Of a DNA stretch of 64,000 nt, positions 9,464 to 16,847 are shown one piece after another; position 1 is the first letter of the stretch; every line of letters begins with the position of its first letter. The DNA comes from Chloroflexota bacterium (GTDB lineage: Bacteria > Chloroflexota > Anaerolineae > Aggregatilineales > Phototrophicaceae): contig JAPOSR010000037.1 of NCBI GenBank assembly GCA_026709625.1, forward strand, positions 1 through 64,000. Direction: 5' to 3'. Under the pieces are notes generated by a model, which saw only the letters and a list, made by a program, of their open reading frames with translations, ran no database searches and was not told where the DNA came from. A program made the translations under genes and the position numbers.

Positions 9464-9773
9464 CTTTGACAAGCAATTTGAGCGACTTTTCAAGATCTAT
9501 AGGAGAGCCGATCTGGACTTGGATTCACTTGTTGAGGCGCTGGCGGCGGGACCCAGGCCGCAAGACAACAGACTCTTTGACGAGAGTGGCGCTCAGATGT
9601 ATAAAGCCAGGTTGAAGAATACATCGGCTCGCAGTGGAACCAGAAGTGGCTTCCGAGTAATCTACGGAGTCAAATCTCAGACCATTCATTTGCTGTTAAT
9701 CTACGCCAAAACCAGAACACCAGATATCCCAGACACTGAGATTCGTCGTATAGCCAGGAAAGTGTATGCCTAA
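9441..9773 (+). CDS. RelE/ParE-superfamily toxin 1
   Basis: A 110-aa basic protein. The second half, SGTRSGFRVIYGVKSQTIHLLLIYAKT, has the (K/R)SGGFRVIYY...LLxIYAK pattern of RelE-type toxins, which cut mRNA at the ribosome, and of the related ParE gyrase poisons. It starts inside the antitoxin-1 gene. The conserved opening (I/V)IATPDF is shared with toxin 2 at 10376. The full length and the RelE-fold core suggest it is active. Which target (ribosome or gyrase) cannot be decided from sequence. Confidence 0.8.
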   Translation: MRIIATPDFDKQFERLFKIYRRADLDLDSLVEALAAGPRPQDNRLFDESGAQMYKARLKNTSARSGTRSGFRVIYGVKSQTIHLLLIYAKTRTPDIPDTEIRRIARKVYA

Positions 9774-9844
9774 GGTCGTCCCGCGCGGCCTCCCTCTGGC
9801 TAGTCGGGGGGGGAACTGATGGGGTGTCACCCGCACCCGCCCGT

Positions 9845-10007
9845 CATCCGCGCCGTTGGCCGCCCCATTTTGACAGCTAGCGCGACAATATGCTATGTTA
9901 TTTGCCAAAGTGACGGCAAAAGCGAGGTGGCTCATGGACAGGGGTAGCGAGATTGCGCAGCCGCAGCCAGAGGTGAAGACGTCCGAAGAATCTGTGCCTT
10001 TGACGCC
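9845..10007 (+). repeat. 163-bp perfect direct repeat, left copy
   Basis: Identical base for base to 10785-10947. It carries a short remnant of the neighbouring secreted-protein gene, a promoter, an inverted repeat, the ribosome site and the first 24 codons or so of an antitoxin gene. Weaker similarity continues past its end into the antitoxin. Confidence 0.9.
9870..9920 (+). promoter_or_regulatory. Promoter and operator-like palindrome before antitoxin 2
   Basis: TTGACA (9870-9875), 18 bases, then TATGTT (9894-9899) preceded by TGC, an extended -10. Directly downstream is the inverted repeat TTTGCC-N8-GGCAAA (9901-9920), placed where an autorepressing antitoxin complex could bind. Confidence 0.6.
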
Positions 10008-10140
10008 GGAACAGCGCGAGTTGCTACGCAGTTTGGAGAGGAGCATGATGCAGGCTGCGCGTGGTGAGGGGCGACCTGCCAAGGAATTTATGCAGGAGTG
10101 GCAAGCTCAGTCAGTTGACAGAGAGCCCACGAACAATTAG
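9934..10140 (+). CDS. Orphan antitoxin 2
   Basis: A 68-aa paralogue of antitoxin 1 (same PQPEVKTSEESVPLTP opening and SMMQAARGEGRPAKEF core) with its own strong promoter but no toxin gene after it. The C-terminus (QEWQAQSVDREPTNN) differs from antitoxins 1 and 3. The ATG at 9934 follows GAGGTGG and aligns with the start of antitoxin 1. The earlier ATG at 9895 lies in the promoter region and is rejected. A free antitoxin could neutralise either toxin, or be a remnant of a lost pair. Confidence 0.7.
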   Translation: MDRGSEIAQPQPEVKTSEESVPLTPEQRELLRSLERSMMQAARGEGRPAKEFMQEWQAQSVDREPTNN

Positions 10141-10182
10141 TCTAGGGACATAGGCAGAAAGATGATCTAAAGGATTGTTGCC

Positions 10183-10398
10183 ATGGCTACGCCCGTAAAC
10201 GACAAAGTCAGGGTTAGTGACGCTGCACACATGAATACAGATAGCGAGACGCTCAGCGAGGATCAGCGCGCGTTCATCCGAAGCATGCAGCAGGCTGCGC
10301 GTGGTGAAGGGCAGCCGTTAAGCGAATTCCTGGAAGAATTGCGGCAGGAATTACAGATGGAACGCGCGGACGAAAATGGAAGTCATCGCAACTCCTGA
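10183..10398 (+). CDS. Antitoxin 3 of second RelE-type module
   Basis: A 71-aa protein with a diverged N-terminus but the same LSEDQRAFIRSMQQAARGEGQPLSEFLEEL core as the other antitoxins. It overlaps toxin 2 by 23 bases, exactly as in the first module. AAGGA lies eight bases before the ATG at 10183. It is 42 bases after antitoxin 2 and may be transcribed from the same promoter. Confidence 0.75.
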   Translation: MATPVNDKVRVSDAAHMNTDSETLSEDQRAFIRSMQQAARGEGQPLSEFLEELRQELQMERADENGSHRNS

Positions 10399-10708
10399 TT
10401 TCAAACGTTGCTTGCGCCGATTGGCTAGAAGGTATCCACTGGTAGCTGACACAGTCGCAGAATTAGGTAGGGAGCTAGCGAGCGGCGCGCGGCCAACTGA
10501 CAGCCGTCTTTATAGCTTAGGCGGCGCTCAGATATACAAGGGCAGGCTGCCCAACCGGTCAGCGGCGCGGGGTAAGAGTGGCGGCTTCCGTGTTTATTAC
10601 TCGGTCAAACTTGGTACAGTCCATGTGCTGTGGATTGAGGCGAGGTCGAAGAGCGGCGTTTTTTCCGACGCAAGAATCCGCGCCATTGCCCAGGATTTGT
10701 ACAGTTAA
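10376..10708 (+). CDS. RelE/ParE-superfamily toxin 2
   Basis: 110 aa, the same length as toxin 1 and alike in layout: VIATPDF opening, ARPTDSRLYSLGGAQIYKGRLPN in the middle and GKSGGFRVYYSVKLGTVHVLWIEARSKSG at the end, the RelE core strand pair. The two toxins differ at many positions, so this pair is an older duplication than the perfect 163-bp repeat around it. Overlap with antitoxin 3 suggests translational coupling. Confidence 0.8.
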   Translation: MEVIATPDFKRCLRRLARRYPLVADTVAELGRELASGARPTDSRLYSLGGAQIYKGRLPNRSAARGKSGGFRVYYSVKLGTVHVLWIEARSKSGVFSDARIRAIAQDLYS

Positions 10709-10760
10709 TCTCTCTTTCAACTTGTCTACCGCCGCAAATCTTAGCCTCCACAGCCGCCCA

Positions 10761-10804
10761 CCACATCCACCAGCCACAACCCGCCATCCGCGCCGTTGGC
10801 CGCC
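10761..10804 (+). repeat. Duplicated 3' fragment of the secreted-protein gene
   Basis: 44 bases matching 11890-11933 (the last codons of the gene at 11873-13189, encoding NGADGGLWLVDV) with one mismatch. A shorter piece of the same fragment stands at 9843-9864. It marks the left edge of the duplicated antitoxin units. Confidence 0.8.
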
Positions 10805-10947
10805 CCATTTTGACAGCTAGCGCGACAATATGCTATGTTATTTGCCAAAGTGACGGCAAAAGCGAGGTGGCTCATGGACAGGGGTAGCGAGATTGCGCAG
10901 CCGCAGCCAGAGGTGAAGACGTCCGAAGAATCTGTGCCTTTGACGCC
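10785..10947 (+). repeat. 163-bp perfect direct repeat, right copy
   Basis: Identical to 9845-10007. The lack of any difference shows a recent duplication or active homogenisation by recombination. Confidence 0.9.
10810..10860 (+). promoter_or_regulatory. Promoter and operator-like palindrome before antitoxin 4
   Basis: Second copy of TTGACA (10810-10815), TGC-TATGTT (-10 at 10834-10839) and the TTTGCC-N8-GGCAAA inverted repeat (10841-10860), identical to the copy before antitoxin 2. Confidence 0.6.
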
Positions 10948-11065
10948 AGAGCAGCGCGAGTTGCTGCGAAGCTTCCAACAGGCGGCACGTGGTGAAACGA
11001 GACCCGCAAAAGAATTTATGGAGGAGTGGCGTCGGGAGCGTGAGGCGGAAGACAATGCGCATTAG
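10874..11065 (+). CDS. Orphan antitoxin 4, 3' end altered by recombination
   Basis: A 63-aa paralogue. The first 24 codons are identical to antitoxin 2, then RELLRSFQQAARGETRPAKEFMEEWRREREAEDNAH. The last bases (gaagacaatgcgcatt) align with the antitoxin-toxin overlap of module 1, but the sequence then switches to a stretch resembling the start of mod (11063-11088 versus 9114-9140). The toxin partner therefore seems to have been lost just after its start codon. The ATG at 10874 follows GAGGTGG. Confidence 0.7.
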   Translation: MDRGSEIAQPQPEVKTSEESVPLTPEQRELLRSFQQAARGETRPAKEFMEEWRREREAEDNAH

Positions 11066-11095
11066 CTCGCCCATCGCTTGCGTCTTCGCCACTTA

Positions 11096-11770
11096 TCAGC
11101 TTGGCTTGTTCAGGTGCGCGCGCATGTCCAACATGGCTGACTTCAACTCGGGCAAGCTCTCCTCAATGTATGCCCACACAGCCTCAAGCCGGATGCGCTC
11201 ATATTGATGAGCGAGCATGTCGCGGAAGCCCGCAAAGCCGCGCCACGGAATATGCGGATAGCGGTTTTTGAGCGCAGGGTCGAGCCGCTTTACCGCTTCG
11301 CCGATGACCATGAATGCTCGCTCAACCCCATCCTGAATTAACATCGACGCCAGGAATTCGTCGTAACCGCCTTTCGTATAGTCCTCGATGCGGTCGATGC
11401 GGTCGAGGATATCGTTGCAATAGACAAGCTGGTTTCGCTCCATCGGTGCCGCTTCCACGAGTTCGCACGCGCCCAAAGGTTGCGCTTCTGCCAAAATGTT
11501 GGCGGCAAGTTCCTCGCGCAGTTGATGCCTTGCCGCGACATCGACAGGCCGCCCCAGAAGTTCACGTAAATCAACAATCAAACGCAGTTGGTCGCGCAGA
11601 GCATAGTCTGCAGAAAAGTCGACCAAAAAGTCAATGTCGCTGTCGTCGCGCATCTCGCCACGCGCCAACGAGCCAAATACAGCGATGCGATGCGCTTTGT
11701 GCTGCTTTGCCAGCGCCAAGATCTGCTCGCGGTAATGCGCCAAGTCTTTCAGCGTGTCGATGCGGCTCAT
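11096..11770 (-). CDS. MntA-HepT fusion: nucleotidyltransferase antitoxin joined to HEPN toxin
   Basis: One 224-aa chain. Residues 1-100 are an MNT-type nucleotidyltransferase: GSLARGEMRDDSDIDF carries GSxARG and DxD, and VDV supplies the third acid. Residues from about 110 are a HEPN domain of the HepT type, with the RX4HXY site as RDMLAHQY. In known systems MntA adds AMP to that Tyr of HepT, a toxic RNase, as separate proteins. Here they are covalently joined in frame. The ATG at 11770 is preferred because GGGTGG precedes it. An inner ATG at 11443 with GGAAG upstream could still give free HepT. It converges on antitoxin 4. Confidence 0.85.
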   Translation of the reverse strand: MSRIDTLKDLAHYREQILALAKQHKAHRIAVFGSLARGEMRDDSDIDFLVDFSADYALRDQLRLIVDLRELLGRPVDVAARHQLREELAANILAEAQPLGACELVEAAPMERNQLVYCNDILDRIDRIEDYTKGGYDEFLASMLIQDGVERAFMVIGEAVKRLDPALKNRYPHIPWRGFAGFRDMLAHQYERIRLEAVWAYIEESLPELKSAMLDMRAHLNKPS

Positions 11771-11872
11771 GCGCCACCCATACAATGCTTGGTGACTGAA
11801 TGGTAGCTGCGCAGGCTAGCGCCGATTGCTACCCGGACACGATTTTGAGTATAGCATAGGCGAAGCAGCCCC

Positions 11873-13189
11873 TCACCCGCAACTGTCTGCCACATCCACC
11901 AGCCACAATCCGCCATCCGCGCCGTTGGCCGCCAGCGCGAGTTGCCCGCCGCCCGGCGACAGCCAGGCCCAAGCCCGCGTCGACCTCGTCAAGCGCAGGG
12001 GCAGCGCAGTCAGCGTTTGCAGATCGCCCGAGTCGCGCTGATAGCAGCGCAACTGCGGCGCGGACCCGCCCTCGACAAATACATAAACGCGCTCGCCATC
12101 CAAGACCGGCGCAGGATAATTGTTGCCGGGCAGGTCGGATTGGAAAAGCAGCTCGCTGCCACCATATACATTCTGGAGATAATACCCGCTGATGCCGGCG
12201 CGGACCCGCCCGACCAGCGCCGCCGTGCCATCGGCTGTGGGCGCGGGCACGGTGAGCGAAGCCGGCATGTCTTCCAGTCGCTGGCTGAGCAGGCGGCCAG
12301 TCGTGGTGGCGGCAAAGTAACGCACCGGCTCGGCATAGCCCCCGAAATAGACCGCCAGGAAAACGCCGGGCTGCCGCGCCCACTGGAAGTCGCGCAGGCT
12401 GTATTGATGCAGGCCATCGTGTATCAAGCGTGGAAAGCTGCCATCGGGCTCTGCCGAAAACAGGGTGTGCAAATCGTTCTGATAGACGACGCGCCGCGCC
12501 TGGGGCGGAAAGGTCATTTGTGAACTGGCGAAGAGCGCCGGGTTGGGTTCGCCGCTTTGGGTGATGGTGGCTGCGCCGCTGTTGGCGATCAACTCGGGCG
12601 TGACCTTGCGCGCATTGGGGTGCTCGATATCGGAAAGAGCGTTGTCCGCCAAGCTGTATCGCTGCCAGTCCAGCTCGGTGAAGAGCGCGCCATCACAGCC
12701 AGCCCCGAAGATCAAAGCCGAGTCGTCCAGCCATTCCAGCGCTACGACTTCTTTGTCGCTGATTTGACGAATCATGGGCATAGATGGGGAAGCGGGCGGT
12801 GACGCAGCTGCATCAGCAGCCACTTCCAGCTCGAGGCGCGCGATATCGCCATCGGCAAGGCGTTCAAAAGGCGCGCTGAAGCCTTGATAGGCGCCGGCTG
12901 GCAGGCTGTAATCCAGCAGCGCTGTGCCGCAAGCATCGACCAGGTAACCAAATCCCTCGCCAATCAGCTGCCCCGCGGCGTCATAGGCGCTCAGGCTGAG
13001 GGTGATATTGGTGTAGGCTTCCGCGCCATGATTGAATAATTCGCCACGCGCCACTCGCATCTCGCCGCCGAAAAAATCGGGTTGGCTGCCGATCGCGGTA
13101 TTGAAGAGGTAGAGCGGAAGGGAGTCCTGCGCCTGGACAGGCAGCGCCAGCAACAAAGCGCACAGACAAATCCGGAGTATCGCCCGCAT
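11873..13189 (-). CDS. Secreted protein of unknown function, possible beta-propeller-like repeats
   Basis: A 438-aa protein with a clear signal peptide (MRAILRICLCALLLALPVQAQ) starting at the ATG at 13189. The region around residues 20-110 resembles an immunoglobulin-like FxxGEMRVARGELFNHG...TNITLSLSAYDAAG segment. The rest has scattered short segments ending in GGGQLALAANGADGGLWLVDV, typical of WD40/TolB-like blades. I cannot give a function. Its last 44 bases are duplicated upstream of antitoxins 2 and 4. It lies downstream of the BMP binding protein on the same strand, about 135 bases away with a repeat between. Confidence 0.65.
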   Translation of the reverse strand: MRAILRICLCALLLALPVQAQDSLPLYLFNTAIGSQPDFFGGEMRVARGELFNHGAEAYTNITLSLSAYDAAGQLIGEGFGYLVDACGTALLDYSLPAGAYQGFSAPFERLADGDIARLELEVAADAAASPPASPSMPMIRQISDKEVVALEWLDDSALIFGAGCDGALFTELDWQRYSLADNALSDIEHPNARKVTPELIANSGAATITQSGEPNPALFASSQMTFPPQARRVVYQNDLHTLFSAEPDGSFPRLIHDGLHQYSLRDFQWARQPGVFLAVYFGGYAEPVRYFAATTTGRLLSQRLEDMPASLTVPAPTADGTAALVGRVRAGISGYYLQNVYGGSELLFQSDLPGNNYPAPVLDGERVYVFVEGGSAPQLRCYQRDSGDLQTLTALPLRLTRSTRAWAWLSPGGGQLALAANGADGGLWLVDVADSCG

Positions 13190-13203
13190 GTTTTGCCTTC
13201 CAG

Positions 13204-13233
13204 CCCCTCCCCTCAAGAAAATGAGGGAAGGGA
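13204..13233. repeat. G/C-rich palindromic interspersed repeat, copy 3
   Basis: CCCCTCCCCTCA followed by TGAGGGAAGGGAG, imperfect stem, between the secreted-protein gene and the BMP binding-protein gene. Confidence 0.5.
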
Positions 13234-13324
13234 GCATATGGAGCTTGCCTCCCCTAACCTGTCGCAGGCAAGGCACCGGCTTCGCTTGCCCAAGCCACGG
13301 CGGGGAGGCTGAGCGGGCTGCCCG

Positions 13325-14584
13325 CTACTCGCTCGCGCCAGTCATGCCTTCGAGCAGTTGGGGCAAGAACCAGATATCCAGCAAGCTGACAGATTCCATA
13401 TCGCCAGCCAACGGCGTGCCATCTTGCAGGCTCAGCGGACCGCTCCACCCGAAGATCTGGCCGGCGTTCATCGGGTCGGTCTGGAAGTCGTGAATCTCTT
13501 GAGCAAAGGCTTTGAGCGTCTCGCGCGTCTCCATGCTCAGCGCATCGCCAAAGACATAGCCGCCGACGCTGTAATCGGTATCGGTGTAAAAGCCCTCATC
13601 GCCGATCTCGTCCCACTTCGGCTCCCACCAGACCCATTCTTGCGACCAACTGCCGTCCACAACGCGCTCGACGACATCCAGATAGGCGGGACCCCAGTTG
13701 TAATAGGCCGCGCCCAGGCAGGCGTCTGGCGCTTCGGAACAGCCGTTGACATTGCCATAAGGCACGCCATAGCTGGTATCGCCCTCGGCCATGTATTGCC
13801 CGGCGACAGTGATGGCTTCGGTGGTGTCGATACCCGAGATGATTACATCAGCGCCGCCATCGAGGAAGCCTTGCGCCACTTCGGTCGGGTCCAATGTCAC
13901 GCCCGGGATATTGAACCAGAAGCCGATCCAGACGACTTCAAAGGTGATGTCATCGGCGGACATGTCGTCGCGGTAGTTGTCGGCGCAATAGCGCGCGCCC
14001 AGATAACTGCTGGCCGCCAGACGGCGCGTTTCGGGGTTGATCAGCGCGCCCAGATAGCCAATATGCCCCGACTCGCTGGCAAGGGCGGCGGCGCAGCCAG
14101 CGATCATGCGCGGCAGCTCCATATAGGTATTGAAGTTGCCGACATTGGCGGGCGACAGCTCGGGCAGCTCATGCATGATGGCGTGCTCGCCCTCGACAAT
14201 GCTGTTGGACTGAATGGCGTTGCTGCCGGTGATGTTGATGAAGGTGACATCGGGGAAGGCGGCGGCGACAACATTGGTGTCTTCTTCAAAGCTGTCGGAT
14301 GTGGTGAAGATGACAGAAGCGCCATCATCAACCATGAATTCCACCACATCCATGAGGGTGGTTTCAGGGGTGTCGGCGGGGTTGAGGCTTTCAAATTCGA
14401 GTATTGTCGCGCCCGTCATGGCTGCCACATACTCGCCAGCTTCGTGATGCGAAGTGCTCCAGCCGCGGTCGTCGTTGGGGCCGACCAGCACGACGCCAAC
14501 AACCAGGTCGCTCTGGGCGGCAGCCGGCGCAACCAAAGCCAACACCACAGCGACTGCCAGTGCAAACAGGGGAAACTTGCGCAT
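13325..14584 (-). CDS. BMP-family ABC transporter substrate-binding lipoprotein-like protein (orphan)
   Basis: A 419-aa exported protein. The signal peptide MRKFPLFALAVAVVLALVAPAAAQ is followed by VGVVLVGPNDDRGWSTSHHEAG and TLMDVVEFMVDDGASVIFTTS, the pattern of the BMP/Med family, whose members bind nucleosides or related compounds for ABC importers. There is no lipobox Cys. The ATG at 14584 has GGAGGAAG just upstream. No permease or ATPase adjoins it, so it may serve the importer at 26-31 kb or another one elsewhere. The aromatic-rich loop SWSQEWVWWEPKWDE near residue 300 is unusual. Confidence 0.85.
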   Translation of the reverse strand: MRKFPLFALAVAVVLALVAPAAAQSDLVVGVVLVGPNDDRGWSTSHHEAGEYVAAMTGATILEFESLNPADTPETTLMDVVEFMVDDGASVIFTTSDSFEEDTNVVAAAFPDVTFINITGSNAIQSNSIVEGEHAIMHELPELSPANVGNFNTYMELPRMIAGCAAALASESGHIGYLGALINPETRRLAASSYLGARYCADNYRDDMSADDITFEVVWIGFWFNIPGVTLDPTEVAQGFLDGGADVIISGIDTTEAITVAGQYMAEGDTSYGVPYGNVNGCSEAPDACLGAAYYNWGPAYLDVVERVVDGSWSQEWVWWEPKWDEIGDEGFYTDTDYSVGGYVFGDALSMETRETLKAFAQEIHDFQTDPMNAGQIFGWSGPLSLQDGTPLAGDMESVSLLDIWFLPQLLEGMTGASE

Positions 14585-14701
14585 TTTCTTCCTCCACGGG
14601 GATAAATTGGGACAGAATTTGCCGCGTCTAAGTGTAACGCAAATGCCTGCCGATGCAAACAACGCGGCAACCACGATTTGCCTTGCGGATAGTCCCGCTG
14701 T

Positions 14702-15478
14702 CTAGGGTCGCCGATACAAGGCGATAGTCATCTCGCGGTGGATGCGAATAAGACAGTCATCGGCATTGGCGGTCAAGGCTTCGATCCGTGGCAGGACAAA
14801 GTCGGGCAGACGGCTGCGGCAGAGTCGTTGCGCATAGTCGCGCAGGTCGGTGACACTGTCGCAGTCGACGATGATATTAAAAAGAGCGTTGTGCTGTGCG
14901 CGAAATTGACCCGCCGCCAAGGCAGACCGCAACGCCGCGTCGGCAGCGTCGCGGCCGGGACGGGTGGCGCTGGCGTCAATCTCGCCAATTTCCAGACAGC
15001 CACCAGGCATATCCAGCTCGATGCGCCGGTCGCTTTTGGTGGAGCGCAGGTCAATCAGCCAGCCGCCAGCCTTGAGCGTCCGCCACACTTCTGAAAGGGC
15101 ATGGACCATGCCCGCAATCTCGATTCATCAGAAGGAAAGCGCGAAGATCGCCCCGTCAAAGCAGCCATCGCGAAAAGGCAGCTTGATGGCGCTGGCAGCC
15201 AGACACTGCGCTTGCGGCAGGTCAGTGAAGCCAGCTGGCTGCAAAGCGTCTGGCAGGTCGATGCCCACTACGCTCCTGGCGCGCTCGTGAAACTTGCGCG
15301 TCAGCCGCCCATCGCCACAGCCGATCTCCAAAACACAGCCAGCAGCGTCCGCCAGCATGTCTTGCAGATAGCTCTTCTCTGCCCCCGCGGTGTCGCTTCG
15401 TATCGCCACTGCGCTCAGCCCGGTTGATCTTCGCCATTGTATCCTGTACGCATCGGTTGAAATTCTACTCATCGCCAC
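14702..15478 (-). pseudogene. Class I SAM-dependent methyltransferase broken by two adjacent TGA codons
   Basis: The first part (to 15128) carries VLEIGCGDGRLT, VVGIDLPDA and FDGAIFALSF. The second (from 15109) continues as MVHALSEVWRTLKAGGWLIDLRS, the usual next strand of a type 11 methyltransferase. Both lie in the same frame, separated by TGATGA at 15125-15130 where a motif such as HH is expected. No single insertion or deletion repairs both stops, unlike the frameshifts elsewhere in this window. The gene is divergent from the LacI gene. It is either a true pseudogene, or two short products are made. The methyl acceptor is unknown. Confidence 0.7.
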
Positions 15479-15618
15479 ATAGCCATGTCAAATTCGCATT
15501 GCGCATGGAAGTGGCGATTTGCATGGATACGCGTTGCTTTGCCCCCTGCCCGACCGCCTGTGTCCACGCGGCGCAACAATAAGGGAGGAGCTACCATGCT
15601 GCGGAAGCGCAGGAAAAA

Positions 15619-15655
15619 CTCCCCTTCCCTCGTTCTGGGGGCAAGGGGCCGGGGG
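15619..15655. repeat. G/C-rich palindromic interspersed repeat, copy 4
   Basis: 37 bases (CTCCCCTTCCCTC..GGGGGCAAGGGGCCGGGG) nearly identical to the copy at 34014-34050, with about three differences. Confidence 0.75.
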
Positions 15656-15697
15656 ATGGGGGGCTTGGCTGCCATATCCACGCAGCTAGGCACTCCC

Positions 15698-15714
15698 TTT
15701 CGCATCAAGCGAAA
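15698..15714. promoter_or_regulatory. Inverted repeat TTTCGC-N5-GCGAAA
   Basis: Six-base arms upstream of the LacI-type gene. The arms have the same GCGAAA word as the perfect palindrome at 15779, so it may be a second binding site of the same regulator. Confidence 0.35.
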
Positions 15715-15752
15715 TCCGAAATTTCTACAAACGCCGCATTGCAATCCAAGAA

Positions 15753-15768
15753 CAATCGTGTACGATTG
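15753..15768. promoter_or_regulatory. Inverted repeat CAATCGT-GT-ACGATTG
   Basis: Two perfect 7-base arms spaced by two bases, 41 bases before the LacI-type start codon. A candidate operator or part of the promoter control region. Confidence 0.4.
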
Positions 15769-15778
15769 CATGAAAATA

Positions 15779-15794
15779 GCGAAATCGATTTCGC
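15779..15794. promoter_or_regulatory. Perfect 16-bp palindrome, LacI-type operator candidate
   Basis: GCGAAATCGATTTCGC is fully symmetric about a central CG step, as LacI/GalR-family operators are, and lies 15 bases before the regulator's start codon. Autoregulation by the adjoining LacI protein is the simplest reading. Confidence 0.55.
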
Positions 15795-15808
15795 CAATTC
15801 TATTGTCT

Positions 15809-16834
15809 ATGCCTGTCACGATTGAAGACCTCGCTAGCAAGCTGGGTGTCTCGCCATCAACAGTGTCCAAAGCGCTCAATGACCGCGCCGATGTTTCGCT
15901 GCGCACCAAAGAGCGCGTCCGCAAGACTGTGCGCGAATTGGGCTATCACCCTTCGGCAGCGGCTCGCAGCTTGCGCCGACAACGCACCGACAAAATCGGG
16001 CTGGTCGTCAATTATCCGATTCACATGGTGCGCGACTTCCTGGCCGAGCTCATTCCCGGCATCGCCGCCCGCGCCGAGCAATCTGAATGCCATCTGATTC
16101 TCTATACGGCAATGGCTCGCAATGTCGAGCGCCTCACGAGCTTGTGCCGCTCGCGCGAGATTGATGGCATCATCGTCGCCTGGCCCCCGCGCGCCAGTGA
16201 GACAGTCGCCCTTTCACAGTTGATGACAGAAGAATCAATGCCCCATGTGTTTTTGCCCCGGCGCATCCCGCATGCTGAATTGTCCTTTGTGGCAGCCGAC
16301 CATGTGGGTGGCGCCAAAGCGCTCACACAGCACTTAATTGACCTGGGGCATCGGCGCATTGGCTTCGAGCGCTTGCCAGAGGTCTATGAGACCGACCACG
16401 ATCGCCATAGCGGCTATGTCCAGGCGCTGGCGGCAGCTGGCATAGCCTATCAGCCCGAGCTGGTTGTCGCGGCCGATTCCAGCGCGGCGGATTATGCGGC
16501 ACGTTCTTTCAGGATTCTTTCTGCCCTGCCCGATCCGCCCACAGCCATTCTGTTTTTCACCGACCCGGTCGCCATACGCGCTCTGTCGCTGGCGCGGCAG
16601 GCGGGGCTGCGCGTCCCGCAAGATCTATCGATTGCCGGCTATGATGGCATCTTGTCGTCTGGCGTGACCGAACCCGCGCTGACCACCGTATGGCAATCGG
16701 CGGCGGAAATGGGGCGGCTGGCTGTCGAGAGCCTGCTGCTGTTAATTGACGGCCAACGCGGCGCGCCCATCCAGCATACCTTGCCGGTCAAGCTCTGCGC
16801 CCGCGCATCAACCGGTCCCAATCGGCGGGGTTGA
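15809..16834 (+). CDS. LacI-family transcriptional regulator
   Basis: A 341-aa protein. The helix-turn-helix MPVTIEDLASKLGVSPSTVSKALN with the hinge YHPSAAARSLRR is at residues 1-58. The periplasmic-binding-protein-like effector domain follows to the end, with SIAGYDGI and PALTTVWQ typical of the family. The ATG at 15809 is chosen because it begins the HTH. There is no good Shine-Dalgarno site, so the mRNA may be nearly leaderless. The sugar ABC operon begins 126 bases downstream on the same strand and is the likely target. The effector is presumably a sugar or its derivative. Confidence 0.9.
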   Translation: MPVTIEDLASKLGVSPSTVSKALNDRADVSLRTKERVRKTVRELGYHPSAAARSLRRQRTDKIGLVVNYPIHMVRDFLAELIPGIAARAEQSECHLILYTAMARNVERLTSLCRSREIDGIIVAWPPRASETVALSQLMTEESMPHVFLPRRIPHAELSFVAADHVGGAKALTQHLIDLGHRRIGFERLPEVYETDHDRHSGYVQALAAAGIAYQPELVVAADSSAADYAARSFRILSALPDPPTAILFFTDPVAIRALSLARQAGLRVPQDLSIAGYDGILSSGVTEPALTTVWQSAAEMGRLAVESLLLLIDGQRGAPIQHTLPVKLCARASTGPNRRG

Positions 16835-16847
16835 TTTGTTGACTCGC

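Larger units (their letters stand above)
15479..15808. other. Regulatory intergenic region between methyltransferase and lacI-type gene
   Basis: 330 bases without a convincing gene. They hold one palindromic interspersed repeat (15619-15655) and three short inverted repeats close to the LacI start (listed separately). An open frame running through it has no conserved protein features. Confidence 0.5.

Noticed and set aside
10741..11055. A 104-codon minus-strand open frame across antitoxin 4 ending in GGLWLVDV
   Set aside because: The ending is only the duplicated tail of the secreted-protein gene. The rest is antisense to the antitoxin.
15125..15130. Selenocysteine at TGATGA
   Set aside because: Two adjacent selenocysteines in a SAM methyltransferase are not known, and no SECIS-like hairpin is apparent.
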